From NCBI GenBank assembly GCA_023229045.1, contig JALOAB010000105.1, forward strand, positions 1 through 7,665: a stretch of 7,665 nt of DNA. Direction: 5' to 3'. Below, in pieces: positions 1-6,952 of this stretch. The position numbers were made by a program, and so were the translations under genes. The stretch's first letter is position 1; each line of letters begins with the position of its first letter. A model generated the notes under the pieces. It made no database searches. It was not told the origin of the DNA and saw nothing but the letters and a program-made list of their open reading frames with translations. This DNA comes from Fidelibacterota bacterium (lineage in GTDB: Bacteria > Fidelibacterota > UBA2242).

Positions 1-977
1 TCGCCACCGCCATCTGTGGCCGGATAATACATGAATTCATTAATTATCAAGCAATTTTCCGTATAAGGAATTTTCACCACCAGGCTGTCGCGGTTATTTT
101 CCGGTCGCTCGTCCGCCGTAAAGATGGCTTCCGCCAGAATTATCTGACTGCCAGGGGAAAAGCCCGGCGTCGTTACATATTTAAGAACTGAATCGCCGGC
201 CGGAATTGTGATTATTTCATCCAAGAAGATCTCATCGATCTGCCGATCGGCATCGCAGTCTAATCCACACCTTGCCTGAACCGAGCTGGCGATTTTTAAG
301 CCGACGTTTTTAATGGCAAACCGCAATTCGATGGGCTGGTTCGGTACGATTTGATTGCCGGGCGTTACGACTTTTAAGCCGCTGATCGCCACATCCTGAT
401 CGCGCGGGGCAATGCTGTTCCAGAAACCCGGCGTGCCACGCAGGTAGCGGCTATTACCCCAGTTCGCCACACTGTTGTCGCTTTCCGGATTGATTTTCTC
501 CCAGCTGTAGCCGGACAATGGTTTAGTGGTCGTTAACACGGCTGAAATCGTATCAGCCTGACTGTTGAAAAGGTAAATCAGGTTAGCCTCCGAATTCACC
601 AGACCGGTACGCGCCAGCGAATTATCCTGGATCGTAACCAACAACGCCTCATCCGGAATTAAATCTTCATAGGTCGAAGATTTATTCTCCACTAAATAAC
701 CGCGATCCAGGATGAGCGCAAAACCGCACGCCGGGATGCTATCGCCGTAGTCAGCCAAAAAATCCAGCGTGTCCACATAACCATTTATTTCAAGATAATA
801 TCCCTTCAGGGCCAGCGCCGATTCGCCGCAATTGTATAATTCGATGAATTCATCATAATAATCCGCCCCGGCCGGATCGGCCATGACTTCGTTAATCGTA
901 ATCGTCTGGGCGAACACCCGGATGCCAACGATTAACATTGAAAACAGGGTCAATACTGCAGTTCTGCGATGTTTCAT
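1..977 (-). CDS. Secreted lamin-tail-domain / CARDB protein, C-terminus cut by window edge
   Basis: Reading the minus strand from the ATG at 977 gives 325 codons without a stop, running off the left edge, so this is the N-terminal part of a longer protein. Residues 1-24 form a Sec signal peptide (KHRR start, hydrophobic stretch, VFAQ end). Residues about 25-187 look like a lamin tail domain: it opens with ITINEVMADP, has the EFIELYN strand and closes with GTPGFWN. Residues about 193-303 look like a CARDB adhesion-type Ig domain (ISGLKVV, then IKNVG, then ENNRDS near the end). A second lamin-tail start (INEFMYYP) begins near residue 312. Residues 240-249 carry a D-x-D-x-D-x-x-x-D-E loop like a calcium site. 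Such proteins are usually exported surface or cell-wall proteins of unknown substrate, sometimes with a C-terminal sorting domain, which would lie outside the window. It is divergently transcribed from the operon at 1144. The domain calls are by eye. Confidence 0.88.
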   Translation of the reverse strand, partial: MKHRRTAVLTLFSMLIVGIRVFAQTITINEVMADPAGADYYDEFIELYNCGESALALKGYYLEINGYVDTLDFLADYGDSIPACGFALILDRGYLVENKSSTYEDLIPDEALLVTIQDNSLARTGLVNSEANLIYLFNSQADTISAVLTTTKPLSGYSWEKINPESDNSVANWGNSRYLRGTPGFWNSIAPRDQDVAISGLKVVTPGNQIVPNQPIELRFAIKNVGLKIASSVQARCGLDCDADRQIDEIFLDEIITIPAGDSVLKYVTTPGFSPGSQIILAEAIFTADERPENNRDSLVVKIPYTENCLIINEFMYYPATDGGG

Positions 978-1003
978 CCAAACACCCGTTAAAATACAGC
1001 TCA

Positions 1004-1032
1004 ATATTATGTCTCAAATCACAGAAAGTCAA
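1004..1032 (-). promoter_or_regulatory. Sigma70-type promoter for the lamin-tail gene
   Basis: Read on the minus strand, TTGACT (1032-1027) and TAATAT (1009-1004) are separated by exactly 17 bases. They match the -35 and -10 consensus at 5 of 6 and 4 of 6 positions. Transcription would start near 997, leaving about a 20-nt leader before the ATG at 977. The Shine-Dalgarno of that gene is weak (GGGTG-like). The promoter is predicted only from sequence and position. Confidence 0.6.
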
Positions 1033-1069
1033 TGATAAATTCACTAAATCTACCCCGTTAAGAAAAGGG

Positions 1070-1098
1070 TTGACATTCAACCTGTTTTTGCCTGAAAT
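1070..1098 (+). promoter_or_regulatory. Probable promoter of the LPP20/barrel operon
   Basis: A perfect -35 box TTGACA (1070-1075) is followed after 17 bases by TGAAAT (1093-1098), a weaker -10 (4 of 6). Transcription would start near 1105, giving a leader of about 40 nt to the TTG start at 1144. The region back to back with it (1004-1032) holds the opposite-facing promoter, so both units may share control. An AT-rich stretch at 1115-1128 could hold an alternative -10 but has no well-spaced -35. Confidence 0.45.
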
Positions 1099-1132
1099 TA
1101 AGGCTATCTGGTTTTTTATAAATATTAATCAT

Positions 1133-1140
1133 GAGGGGAG
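1133..1140 (+). promoter_or_regulatory. Ribosome binding site supporting the TTG start at 1144
   Basis: The purine run GAGGGGAG (1133-1140) places GAGG 7 nt before TTG at 1144. No in-frame ATG gives a signal peptide: the next methionine (residue 51) lies beyond it. This site therefore decides for the unusual TTG start. Confidence 0.65.
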
Positions 1141-1143
1141 AAT

Positions 1144-2901
1144 TTGAAAATATTAGCGCGAAATGCCGGAATTTTTAAAAAAGGCGGTTGTTGCTTACTG
1201 GCAATCGTCGGATTTTGGTTATTAATAGCCAACTCGCTTTTCGCTCAGGGCGAACGTTATACCCGTAAATCGGTGGCATTTGTGGATGCTTTGATGGTCA
1301 CAAACCAAAACATCCGCATCAATCCCGCTGACGAAAGATACTTTTTAGCGACGATTCATAACGGTATCAGCATCAGCCGTTTTGATTACAATCCTCTGCC
1401 GGATACGATTCGGCACGTTTTTAAAGAACGGTTACGGGCTAAAGGGACTGTCACGGAGTCCGAACTGGTCGAATTGATTGAGACCGCTATTGTACCTGAA
1501 ATTATTAAAATTCTCGATATCGAAAAGGAAATCAGGGCGCAAAACTTAGTCGACGAAACTCAGCGCAATTCATTCATCGTGGTCAAGGCTAAAGAGATTG
1601 GCATTACTGCCGAACAAATCGAACAGGTGATGAACGCTTCCTACCTCTACCTGCCGTTTCTTTCCAGCTACCGGGTCAGCAAATCCAAGGATGATAAAAA
1701 TCTGACGGTCACCATCAAAGGCGGTCTGCTCTGGTACCACATCATAGCCGGCGACGATCCGCATCTGGAAAACATCGTCACTCTGACTACCGAAGCCGCC
1801 GGTTCAGCCGAAAAAGATAAATCCAACGCCGAATCCATCGCCTTGCGCGAAGCGGCTGGTAGCATGGCTATGAACCTGCAGGTTCAAACCCGCGAAATTA
1901 ATATATTCCGCCTGAACACCCCGATCGCCTCAGTGGAGCGGCGTACGATTAGCTTTCCTCTCGGTCGCGCCGAGGGAATCAAACTTGACGACCCGTTCCA
2001 CGTCGGCGAATACATCCAGTCCGCTGACGGCGAGGTGCATTTCCGGAAGTCCGGATTTGTGCGCGTGAGCACAGTTTCCGACAACCGCCAGAATCCGCGA
2101 CAACTTTCCGCCGCTTATGCGATTCAAAAGGGCGATTGGGTAAAAGGAATGACGATGATTGAACATCCAAGACTAGGAATCGATGTAGCCATAAGACCGC
2201 GCTGGTTTACAATAAATGCCGAAAGCGGCTTCATGATGAGTTTAAAAGAGGGCTTTGTGGTTTATTTCGACGATTACAGCGGCAGTACCTTAGGTCTGGA
2301 TGTGAATTTGCATTGGAATATAGCCGGTCTGGTAAAAAAACGCCAGACTTTCCTTGTAATGGGCGGTACGGCAAGTTTAATTCCTGTTGAAAGTGTCATT
2401 TTCGATTATAAACACTGGGACGAAGATTATAAATGGAAAGACCTTATACCGGTTCATAGCTGGGTCGCCGGATTATATTACGGATATGTCGGCTATTTGA
2501 AGCGCTTTTACCTGGGACCGCTCGCGATTCATGGCGAAGCGAGTCTGGGCACTCAGATCGTATCGATCGGTAAAATCCGCGGTAGTGATTACTATGAAGG
2601 TGAAAAGGTCACTATTTCGAATTACACCATCGGCGCGCGCCTGAATGTCGGTTTGGAATATGCGGTCAATATCGATTGGAATGTCGGTATTTTTGCCGGC
2701 GTACAGGCTTTTCCGCCGCTGGACTTATGGACCGTAAAGTATGACGATGAAGAAATCGATGTTAAAAATGTTTCCGGCTGGATAGCCCCCAAATTCTACA
2801 GCTACAGCCCGAGTTTTGGCATCTATATCCATTATTCAGTGCCGACCTTGTCGGTCAATCCTTTTTCGTCGCTCCAGGCTGGCATGGATAAGATTAAATG
2901 A
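1144..2901 (+). CDS. Exported protein with periplasmic N-terminal part and probable C-terminal outer-membrane beta barrel
   Basis: I do not recognise a named family. The 585-aa product starts at TTG and has a signal peptide (residues 1-34: basic ARNAGIFKKGG, hydrophobic core, LFA before Gln35). Residues about 36-345 appear soluble. They contain an ASYLYLPFLSSY segment (165-176), a strand LTVTIKGGLLWYHI (187-200), an Ala-rich helix (228-250), and the stretch PLGRAEGIKLDDPFHV (272-287) leading to HPRLGIDV (341-348). Residues about 350-573 alternate aromatic/hydrophobic and polar residues with many Gly and Tyr (for example VAGLYYGYVGYL, ARLNVGLEY, SFGIYIHYSV), as in a small outer-membrane beta barrel. 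The middle part recalls LpoB/CsgG-like folds, but that is inference. It is first in a tight operon: its TGA overlaps the Shine-Dalgarno of the next gene. It may anchor the partner LPP20-type proteins to the outer membrane. Confidence 0.85.
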   Translation: MKILARNAGIFKKGGCCLLAIVGFWLLIANSLFAQGERYTRKSVAFVDALMVTNQNIRINPADERYFLATIHNGISISRFDYNPLPDTIRHVFKERLRAKGTVTESELVELIETAIVPEIIKILDIEKEIRAQNLVDETQRNSFIVVKAKEIGITAEQIEQVMNASYLYLPFLSSYRVSKSKDDKNLTVTIKGGLLWYHIIAGDDPHLENIVTLTTEAAGSAEKDKSNAESIALREAAGSMAMNLQVQTREINIFRLNTPIASVERRTISFPLGRAEGIKLDDPFHVGEYIQSADGEVHFRKSGFVRVSTVSDNRQNPRQLSAAYAIQKGDWVKGMTMIEHPRLGIDVAIRPRWFTINAESGFMMSLKEGFVVYFDDYSGSTLGLDVNLHWNIAGLVKKRQTFLVMGGTASLIPVESVIFDYKHWDEDYKWKDLIPVHSWVAGLYYGYVGYLKRFYLGPLAIHGEASLGTQIVSIGKIRGSDYYEGEKVTISNYTIGARLNVGLEYAVNIDWNVGIFAGVQAFPPLDLWTVKYDDEEIDVKNVSGWIAPKFYSYSPSFGIYIHYSVPTLSVNPFSSLQAGMDKIK

Positions 2902-2903
2902 GG
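2900..2903 (+). promoter_or_regulatory. Ribosome binding site that favours ATG 2910 and couples translation to the upstream stop
   Basis: GAGG lies 6 nt before ATG 2910 and overlaps the upstream TGA (2899-2901). The alternative in-frame ATG at 2898 lacks a good Shine-Dalgarno. A very similar AGAGGTCACC element precedes the third gene's GTG. The overlap with the stop codon suggests translational coupling. Confidence 0.6.
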
Positions 2904-2909
2904 TCGATA

Positions 2910-4187
2910 ATGAAAAAATCTCTCTTGATGGCGATTATCATTTTAAGTGTTTTCTGTCTGGCTACAGCCAAATCTAAAAAGGCATCAACGAAATCCAATT
3001 TACCGCAATCGCACGAAGCGGTCATTCTGGAAAGCAGTTCGCCGGCTGAGGTGATGGTGCGCGCCATCGGTTACAGCTCCAGAGGCGGCAAAGCCGCCGC
3101 CATGGATCAGGAGGCCGAGAACGACGCCCGCAAAGCCGCGGTCTGGCTGATTCTGTTGGGCGGCTCCGATCCACTCCTGCAAACCGACGCCGAAAAAGCC
3201 AATTTTGCCAAAATCCAGGAGCAATTTTTCACCGCCGCCAATCTGAAGCAATTCATCGTCTGGGAAGCCGATTATTACGACTCACGCCTGAAAATCGACG
3301 GCGGCAAACAATTGAAAATCGAAAAATCATTCAAAATCAATAAAAGCCTGCTCCACGACGACCTGTTGAAAAAAGGCGTCCTGGCGGAAACCGCCGCGGT
3401 GGCTGGGGCGCTCGGTCAGCCAACGATTATGGTCATACCGGAAACCACCGGTCAGGTGGCGCCGCTCGAGTTGTTAAAAACCGACCCGAATCTGAAAAAG
3501 GGCGCCGAAGTCATTGAAGCCTATCTGACCGCGCGTAAGTTCGAAGTCATTGTCCCGGAGCAACAGCAGGTTCTCCAGGAATTGACTTCCGCCCAGTACG
3601 CCCTGCAGGGCACCAGCGAAGATTACAGTTACCTGCTGGCGCTTTCGATCGGCAGTGATATTTACATTTCTTACAATGTCACGATCGAGTCGCGCAAATT
3701 GGGTTCGACTACCGTGAAAAAAGGCGTGGTGGGTTGTCGCGCTTACGAAACCACTACCGGTCGCTTGCTTGGCACCGAAACCGGCTACAGCCCGGAAAGA
3801 GCCGCAACCGATGCCGTTCTGATTGAAGAGGCAATGCAAGACGCCATTGATAAAGTCCTCAGTCGGGTCACGGCTTATTGGAAAGAAGATCTGCGCCAGG
3901 GAGTCCAGTACAAAATCATCCTGAACGTCAGCGATTCTTTTAACAAAGCGGAAGCTGAAGATATGCTCTACGCCTTCGCGGATCAGGTCAAGAAAGTCGC
4001 CAAGACCTATAGGGAAAATGTCGTCGCCGATTATACTTACGACGTATTGCTGTGGTGCGATCCGGCAATTCACCAGTCATCTTCGGACTTATACCGCTTC
4101 TTCAGACAGAGTTATAAAGACCGGGGCGTTTTGTCACGGGTCAGCCTGAACCGTAAACTGATCCTTTTAAATATCGTTGAAGAATAA
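2910..4187 (+). CDS. Exported DUF6175-like protein of unknown function
   Basis: The ATG at 2910 gives 425 aa with a clean signal peptide (MKKSLLMAIIILSVFCLATA, cleaved after Ala20). Starting at 2898 would add four residues. Residues about 46-150 hold an IGYSSRGGKAAAMDQEAENDA stretch followed by an Ala-rich helix and later strands, reminiscent of an LPP20/FlgT-N-type module. Residues about 171-310 start with PTIMVIP and contain SDIYISYNVTIES and RAYETTTGRLLG, followed by a helix EEAMQDAIDKVL. This layout resembles the DUF6175 group of Bacteroidetes as I remember it, but I cannot search to confirm. The last about 100 residues (ILNVSDSF to ILLNI) form another alpha/beta unit. No lipobox is seen, so it is probably soluble in the periplasm. 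Its position between a barrel protein and LPP20 proteins suggests one complex. Function unknown. Confidence 0.85.
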   Translation: MKKSLLMAIIILSVFCLATAKSKKASTKSNLPQSHEAVILESSSPAEVMVRAIGYSSRGGKAAAMDQEAENDARKAAVWLILLGGSDPLLQTDAEKANFAKIQEQFFTAANLKQFIVWEADYYDSRLKIDGGKQLKIEKSFKINKSLLHDDLLKKGVLAETAAVAGALGQPTIMVIPETTGQVAPLELLKTDPNLKKGAEVIEAYLTARKFEVIVPEQQQVLQELTSAQYALQGTSEDYSYLLALSIGSDIYISYNVTIESRKLGSTTVKKGVVGCRAYETTTGRLLGTETGYSPERAATDAVLIEEAMQDAIDKVLSRVTAYWKEDLRQGVQYKIILNVSDSFNKAEAEDMLYAFADQVKKVAKTYRENVVADYTYDVLLWCDPAIHQSSSDLYRFFRQSYKDRGVLSRVSLNRKLILLNIVEE

Positions 4188-4196
4188 GAGGTCACC

Positions 4197-5558
4197 GTGC
4201 AAAAGCAAATTCTCACTAAAATCAGCCTAATTCTAATCGCCTGCCTGGGCTCATTTGCCATTGCTCAGGTTCCGGATTGGTACAAGACTAACCAGCATAA
4301 AAAATATCCGGCCAGCCGCTACCTGCTGGGCGTTGCGGTAGCGAGCGACAAGACCGAAGCTATCGAGCTCGCCCGGGCGGATGTCGCCAAGCAAATTCAA
4401 GTGCGGATCGAATCCGAACTGGAAACCGTCGAAAGCGAATTCAGGGAAGGCGATAAAAATATCCTGAAAGCCGAAACGACCAGTCGCACCAAATCCGCTG
4501 TTTTGGAAACCATCGCCGGCATCGAAATCGCCGAAATTAAAGAGGTCAAGGGCAAGACTTATGCCCTGGCGGTGCTCAACAAAGAAAAATACCTCACCGG
4601 TCTGGAAGCCCAGATGGACGAAATTCTTACCAAAAGCGCCCAGCTCGTTGCGACGGCGCGTACGATGGTAGCCGGCGGACGCATCCTGAACGCCCTTGAA
4701 AATTACATCGATGCCCAAAACACAATCCCGGACTTTTATACCAAAAGCGGGCTTTACACAGCGCTGACCGGCCGAAAATATCCTAACTACGAAAAGTTTA
4801 CCGGCCCCGGATTGATCGCGGAGGTCCGCAATATCCTGTCGCGAATCGAGTTACAAATCTTAACCGGAAATAACCAAACCGCGATCACCGGCAGTAACCT
4901 GCCGACTCCGCTAAGAATCAAAGCCGCCTATGTCAGTGATGAGGAAAGCGTCGGCGTGGCCGGTCTGGTCGTCAGCGCCAAATATGCTAGCGGCGACCCG
5001 ATTGCCAAAAAGGAAACCGCGGCGGACGGAACCGCCGAATTCATCTGCGTTGCCACTCCGACCGACAATATCGGCAAAACCGGCGCGATTAAAATAGCGC
5101 TGGACTTAATTAAAATCCCGGAACAGTTTCGGGACGCTCTCTCCCGCTCGGAAGTTCAGTTCAACTATTCTCTGACAGCCAGCGATTTGGCATTTGCGGT
5201 CGAAGTGCGCGAAAAAAGCGGCGCGCGACAGACACCGGTCGAAGACGATCTGGTGCGGCTGATCGCCGCCAATGGTTACACACATTCAGCCGATGCGCCG
5301 TTTTTGGTGCAGGGAACTTTGATCGTTACCGCTCAGAAACAAATCCCTTCGCCGGCTGGCAATCAATATTATGTCGAAGCTCAACTGCAATTACGACTGC
5401 TGGAAAAATCTACCGGAACGGTTCTGGCCGCGCTGGATATCAACGCCAAAGGTCTCGACCTGCAGTCAGCGGAAGGCGCGATCGCCAAAGCCGCCCGCAA
5501 TCTTAAAATTCCAGCCAATAAATTCGCGGCTTTTCTGCAAACCGCTAACAATAAATAG
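4197..5558 (+). CDS. LPP20-type multidomain envelope protein
   Basis: This 453-aa protein starts at GTG with GAGG at 4188-4191, 9 nt after the previous stop. The N-terminus has an ambiguous export signal: LIAC at 13-16 fits a lipobox, while AIA before Gln24 fits signal peptidase I. Residues about 25-140 form an LPP20 domain: VPDWY, then LLGVAVAS, then an AIELARADVAKQIQVRI helix and a later strand YALAVLN. Residues about 141-225 look helical and TPR-like (GRILNALENYIDAQNTIPDF). Residues about 235-330 look like an Ig-type beta domain (LVVSAKYASGDPI, ADGTAEF). Residues about 331-446 form a C-terminal alpha/beta domain (DDLVRLIAANGY, LVQGTLIV, YYVEAQLQLRLLEKSTGTVL) resembling outer-membrane lipoprotein modules such as LpoB. 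LPP20 domains occur in Helicobacter Lpp20 and Vibrio FlgP. No flagellar gene is seen here, so a flagellar role is not supported. Confidence 0.88.
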   Translation: MQKQILTKISLILIACLGSFAIAQVPDWYKTNQHKKYPASRYLLGVAVASDKTEAIELARADVAKQIQVRIESELETVESEFREGDKNILKAETTSRTKSAVLETIAGIEIAEIKEVKGKTYALAVLNKEKYLTGLEAQMDEILTKSAQLVATARTMVAGGRILNALENYIDAQNTIPDFYTKSGLYTALTGRKYPNYEKFTGPGLIAEVRNILSRIELQILTGNNQTAITGSNLPTPLRIKAAYVSDEESVGVAGLVVSAKYASGDPIAKKETAADGTAEFICVATPTDNIGKTGAIKIALDLIKIPEQFRDALSRSEVQFNYSLTASDLAFAVEVREKSGARQTPVEDDLVRLIAANGYTHSADAPFLVQGTLIVTAQKQIPSPAGNQYYVEAQLQLRLLEKSTGTVLAALDINAKGLDLQSAEGAIAKAARNLKIPANKFAAFLQTANNK

Positions 5559-5597
5559 AAACATGTATCATTTAGTAAGTAACGAAAGGAGAAAAAA

Positions 5598-6152
5598 ATG
5601 AAGAAGTTACTCGTATTTGTCTTATTGATTTCCGTGGCGCTCTTCACGGTCAACTGTGGCGGCAAAAAGCCTAAAGCCAAAATGGACGATATACCCGAAT
5701 GGTATTTGAATCCACCGCAGGCTGAAGACGCCATCTATCAGGCTGGCGACGCCGTCAAAACCAGCATGGCGCTGGCTAAAGATGCCGCTGATGCGCGCGC
5801 CCGCGACGCAATTGCCCGGACGATCGAACTCAAGGTAACCAACATGATGAAGGATTTCATGCAACAGAGCGGATTGGGCGAGGATTCCGAAGCGCTCGAA
5901 TTTACCTCCAACGTCAGTAAGCAGGTCGCTAATACCGTCCTGAGAGGCTGTATGATCGTCAAACGCGAAATGAAAACCGAAGGTAGCAACTACCATGGTT
6001 ACTCGCTCGCCGAGTACAACCTGAATTCACTCGTCCAGGAAGCCCTTGATGAAGCCCGTAAGCAGAAAGCGCTCTATAACGAGGCTAAAGCTAATCTGAG
6101 CTTCGAAGAGCTGGAGCGCGAGATCGAAAAACTGAAAGAGGTTGGCGAATAA
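5598..6152 (+). CDS. LPP20-family lipoprotein with C-terminal helical tail
   Basis: The 184-aa product has a near-ideal ribosome binding site (AAAGGAG at 5585-5591, 6 nt before ATG), the best in the operon, suggesting it is made in quantity. The signal MKKLLVFVLLISVALF leads to TVNCGG, so Cys20 is the likely lipidated residue, though Asn at -1 is unusual for a lipobox. After a Lys-rich linker comes the LPP20 module: IPEWYL (32-37), an Ala-rich helix (MALAKDAADARARDAIARTI, 57-76), a central helical stretch and the strand GYSLAEYNL (124-132). Residues about 134-184 are charged and probably helical or coiled-coil (ARKQKALYNEAKANLSFEEL and on). It follows the previous gene by 39 nt and ends 10 nt before a strong terminator. 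Predicted to be an outer-membrane lipoprotein facing the periplasm. Its role is unknown. Confidence 0.9.
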   Translation: MKKLLVFVLLISVALFTVNCGGKKPKAKMDDIPEWYLNPPQAEDAIYQAGDAVKTSMALAKDAADARARDAIARTIELKVTNMMKDFMQQSGLGEDSEALEFTSNVSKQVANTVLRGCMIVKREMKTEGSNYHGYSLAEYNLNSLVQEALDEARKQKALYNEAKANLSFEELEREIEKLKEVGE

Positions 6153-6162
6153 TCTGAATCCC

Positions 6163-6205
6163 AAGCCCGTCCCGGTCAAAATCGGGACGGGCTTTTTCTT
6201 TTTCA
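6163..6205 (+). terminator. Strong intrinsic terminator after the four-gene operon
   Basis: AAGCCCGTCCCG (6163-6174) pairs perfectly with CGGGACGGGCTT (6183-6194). Two further inner pairs (one G-U) close a 4-nt CAAA loop, giving a 14-bp GC-rich stem. The T-rich tail TTTTTCTTTTT follows. The stem begins 10 nt after the stop at 6152. The next gene starts just 3 nt after the tail. Confidence 0.92.
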
Positions 6206-6208
6206 ATC

Positions 6209-6952
6209 ATGATAATTCGAATTCTCAGGTTCATCTTTTTACCCGCTATAATCAACCTGGCTCTGGCGCAGGAATTTATACCGTCGTGGTTCCAACAATT
6301 ACCGGAAATGCCCGACGCCCGTCTGGCTGTCGGCTATTCCGGAAAATATGTCAATGATAATCAAGCCAGATCTGACGCGCTCGAACTCGCCCGGAAAAAC
6401 ATGACCAAGCAAATTTCCATTCGCCTTGCATTTGACCTGGAGGAACTTTCCGATGGGCGCCTGCGTCTGCTGAATCCATCATTCAAGGAATATATTTCCG
6501 GTGGAATTTTACAGACAGTTACCGCTAACTCCGTTGTCATTGATTCAGCCCTAACCGAGGACGGTTATTTCATTCTGCTGGCCTATCCGGCGAGCGAATA
6601 TCGCCTAATTCTCGACGCCGGTGATAAAACCTGGGGTGCTCGCCCGGATTGGATCGAAAACCTGCCGAACGAAAAGGGCTTCGTATTTGGAGTCGGTATG
6701 GTGGCCAGATACCGCAGTTGGATCAGAGCCTGGTATGACGCCGATGAATACGCTCGCTTCGATCTAGGCAAGAATCTTCAAATAAAAGCTGAATCAGTTC
6801 ACGCCACTCAGCGCGATAACCGTACCACGATCGAATCGGTAATCCTCAAACAAACTTACGATCTGACCCTCAAAGACGTCACTATCGTCGCCCGCTGGTT
6901 CGATATTGAGAATAACGCCTATTATTCTCTCAGCCGCGCGCCGCGGCAATAG
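6209..6952 (+). CDS. Exported protein with two tandem LPP20-like modules
   Basis: The 247-aa product starts at ATG 6209, which gives a signal peptide (MIIRILRFIFLPAIINLALA, cleaved before Gln21). No other start in frame lies between the upstream TGA (6155) and the signal. Module 1 (about 24-135) opens with IPSWF, then AVGYSG, a helix ALELARKNMTKQISIRLAF and a strand GYFILLAYP. Module 2 (about 145-243) opens with RPDWI, then GFVFGVG, a helix ADEYARFDLGKNLQIKA and a closing strand VTIVARWFD. The two modules share the order of motifs with the LPP20 regions of the two preceding genes but are diverged. No lipobox is seen, so it is probably periplasmic. No Shine-Dalgarno exists: the upstream bases are the terminator's hairpin arm and T-rich tail. 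Expression must come from readthrough, an undetected promoter inside the upstream gene, or SD-independent initiation. Function unknown. Confidence 0.85.
   Translation: MIIRILRFIFLPAIINLALAQEFIPSWFQQLPEMPDARLAVGYSGKYVNDNQARSDALELARKNMTKQISIRLAFDLEELSDGRLRLLNPSFKEYISGGILQTVTANSVVIDSALTEDGYFILLAYPASEYRLILDAGDKTWGARPDWIENLPNEKGFVFGVGMVARYRSWIRAWYDADEYARFDLGKNLQIKAESVHATQRDNRTTIESVILKQTYDLTLKDVTIVARWFDIENNAYYSLSRAPRQ

Noticed and set aside
2898..2909. Earlier ATG (2898) overlapping the upstream stop as the start of the DUF6175-like gene
   Set aside because: Possible, but it has no good Shine-Dalgarno, while ATG 2910 has GAGG at the right distance and gives a cleaner signal peptide. It changes only four residues.
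3474..4073. 199-codon open frame on the minus strand
   Set aside because: It lies wholly inside the DUF6175-like gene on the other strand, has no recognisable protein features and is explained by that gene's codon composition.
4251..4718. 155-codon minus-strand open frame
   Set aside because: Antisense to the LPP20 domain coding region; Phe/Gly-rich composition typical of a shadow frame.
5535..5571. Internal promoter before the lipoprotein gene (TATCAT at 5566-5571)
   Set aside because: The -10-like box has no acceptable -35 at 16-18 bases, so the gene is left in the operon.
6142..6357. 71-codon plus-strand open frame across the terminator
   Set aside because: It runs through the hairpin and overlaps two better supported genes; no signal peptide or ribosome binding site.
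1144..6952. Flagellar outer-ring (FlgO/FlgP/FlgT) locus
   Set aside because: LPP20-type domains suggest the comparison, but no flagellar structural or regulatory gene is present and the barrel and DUF6175-like proteins do not match that locus.
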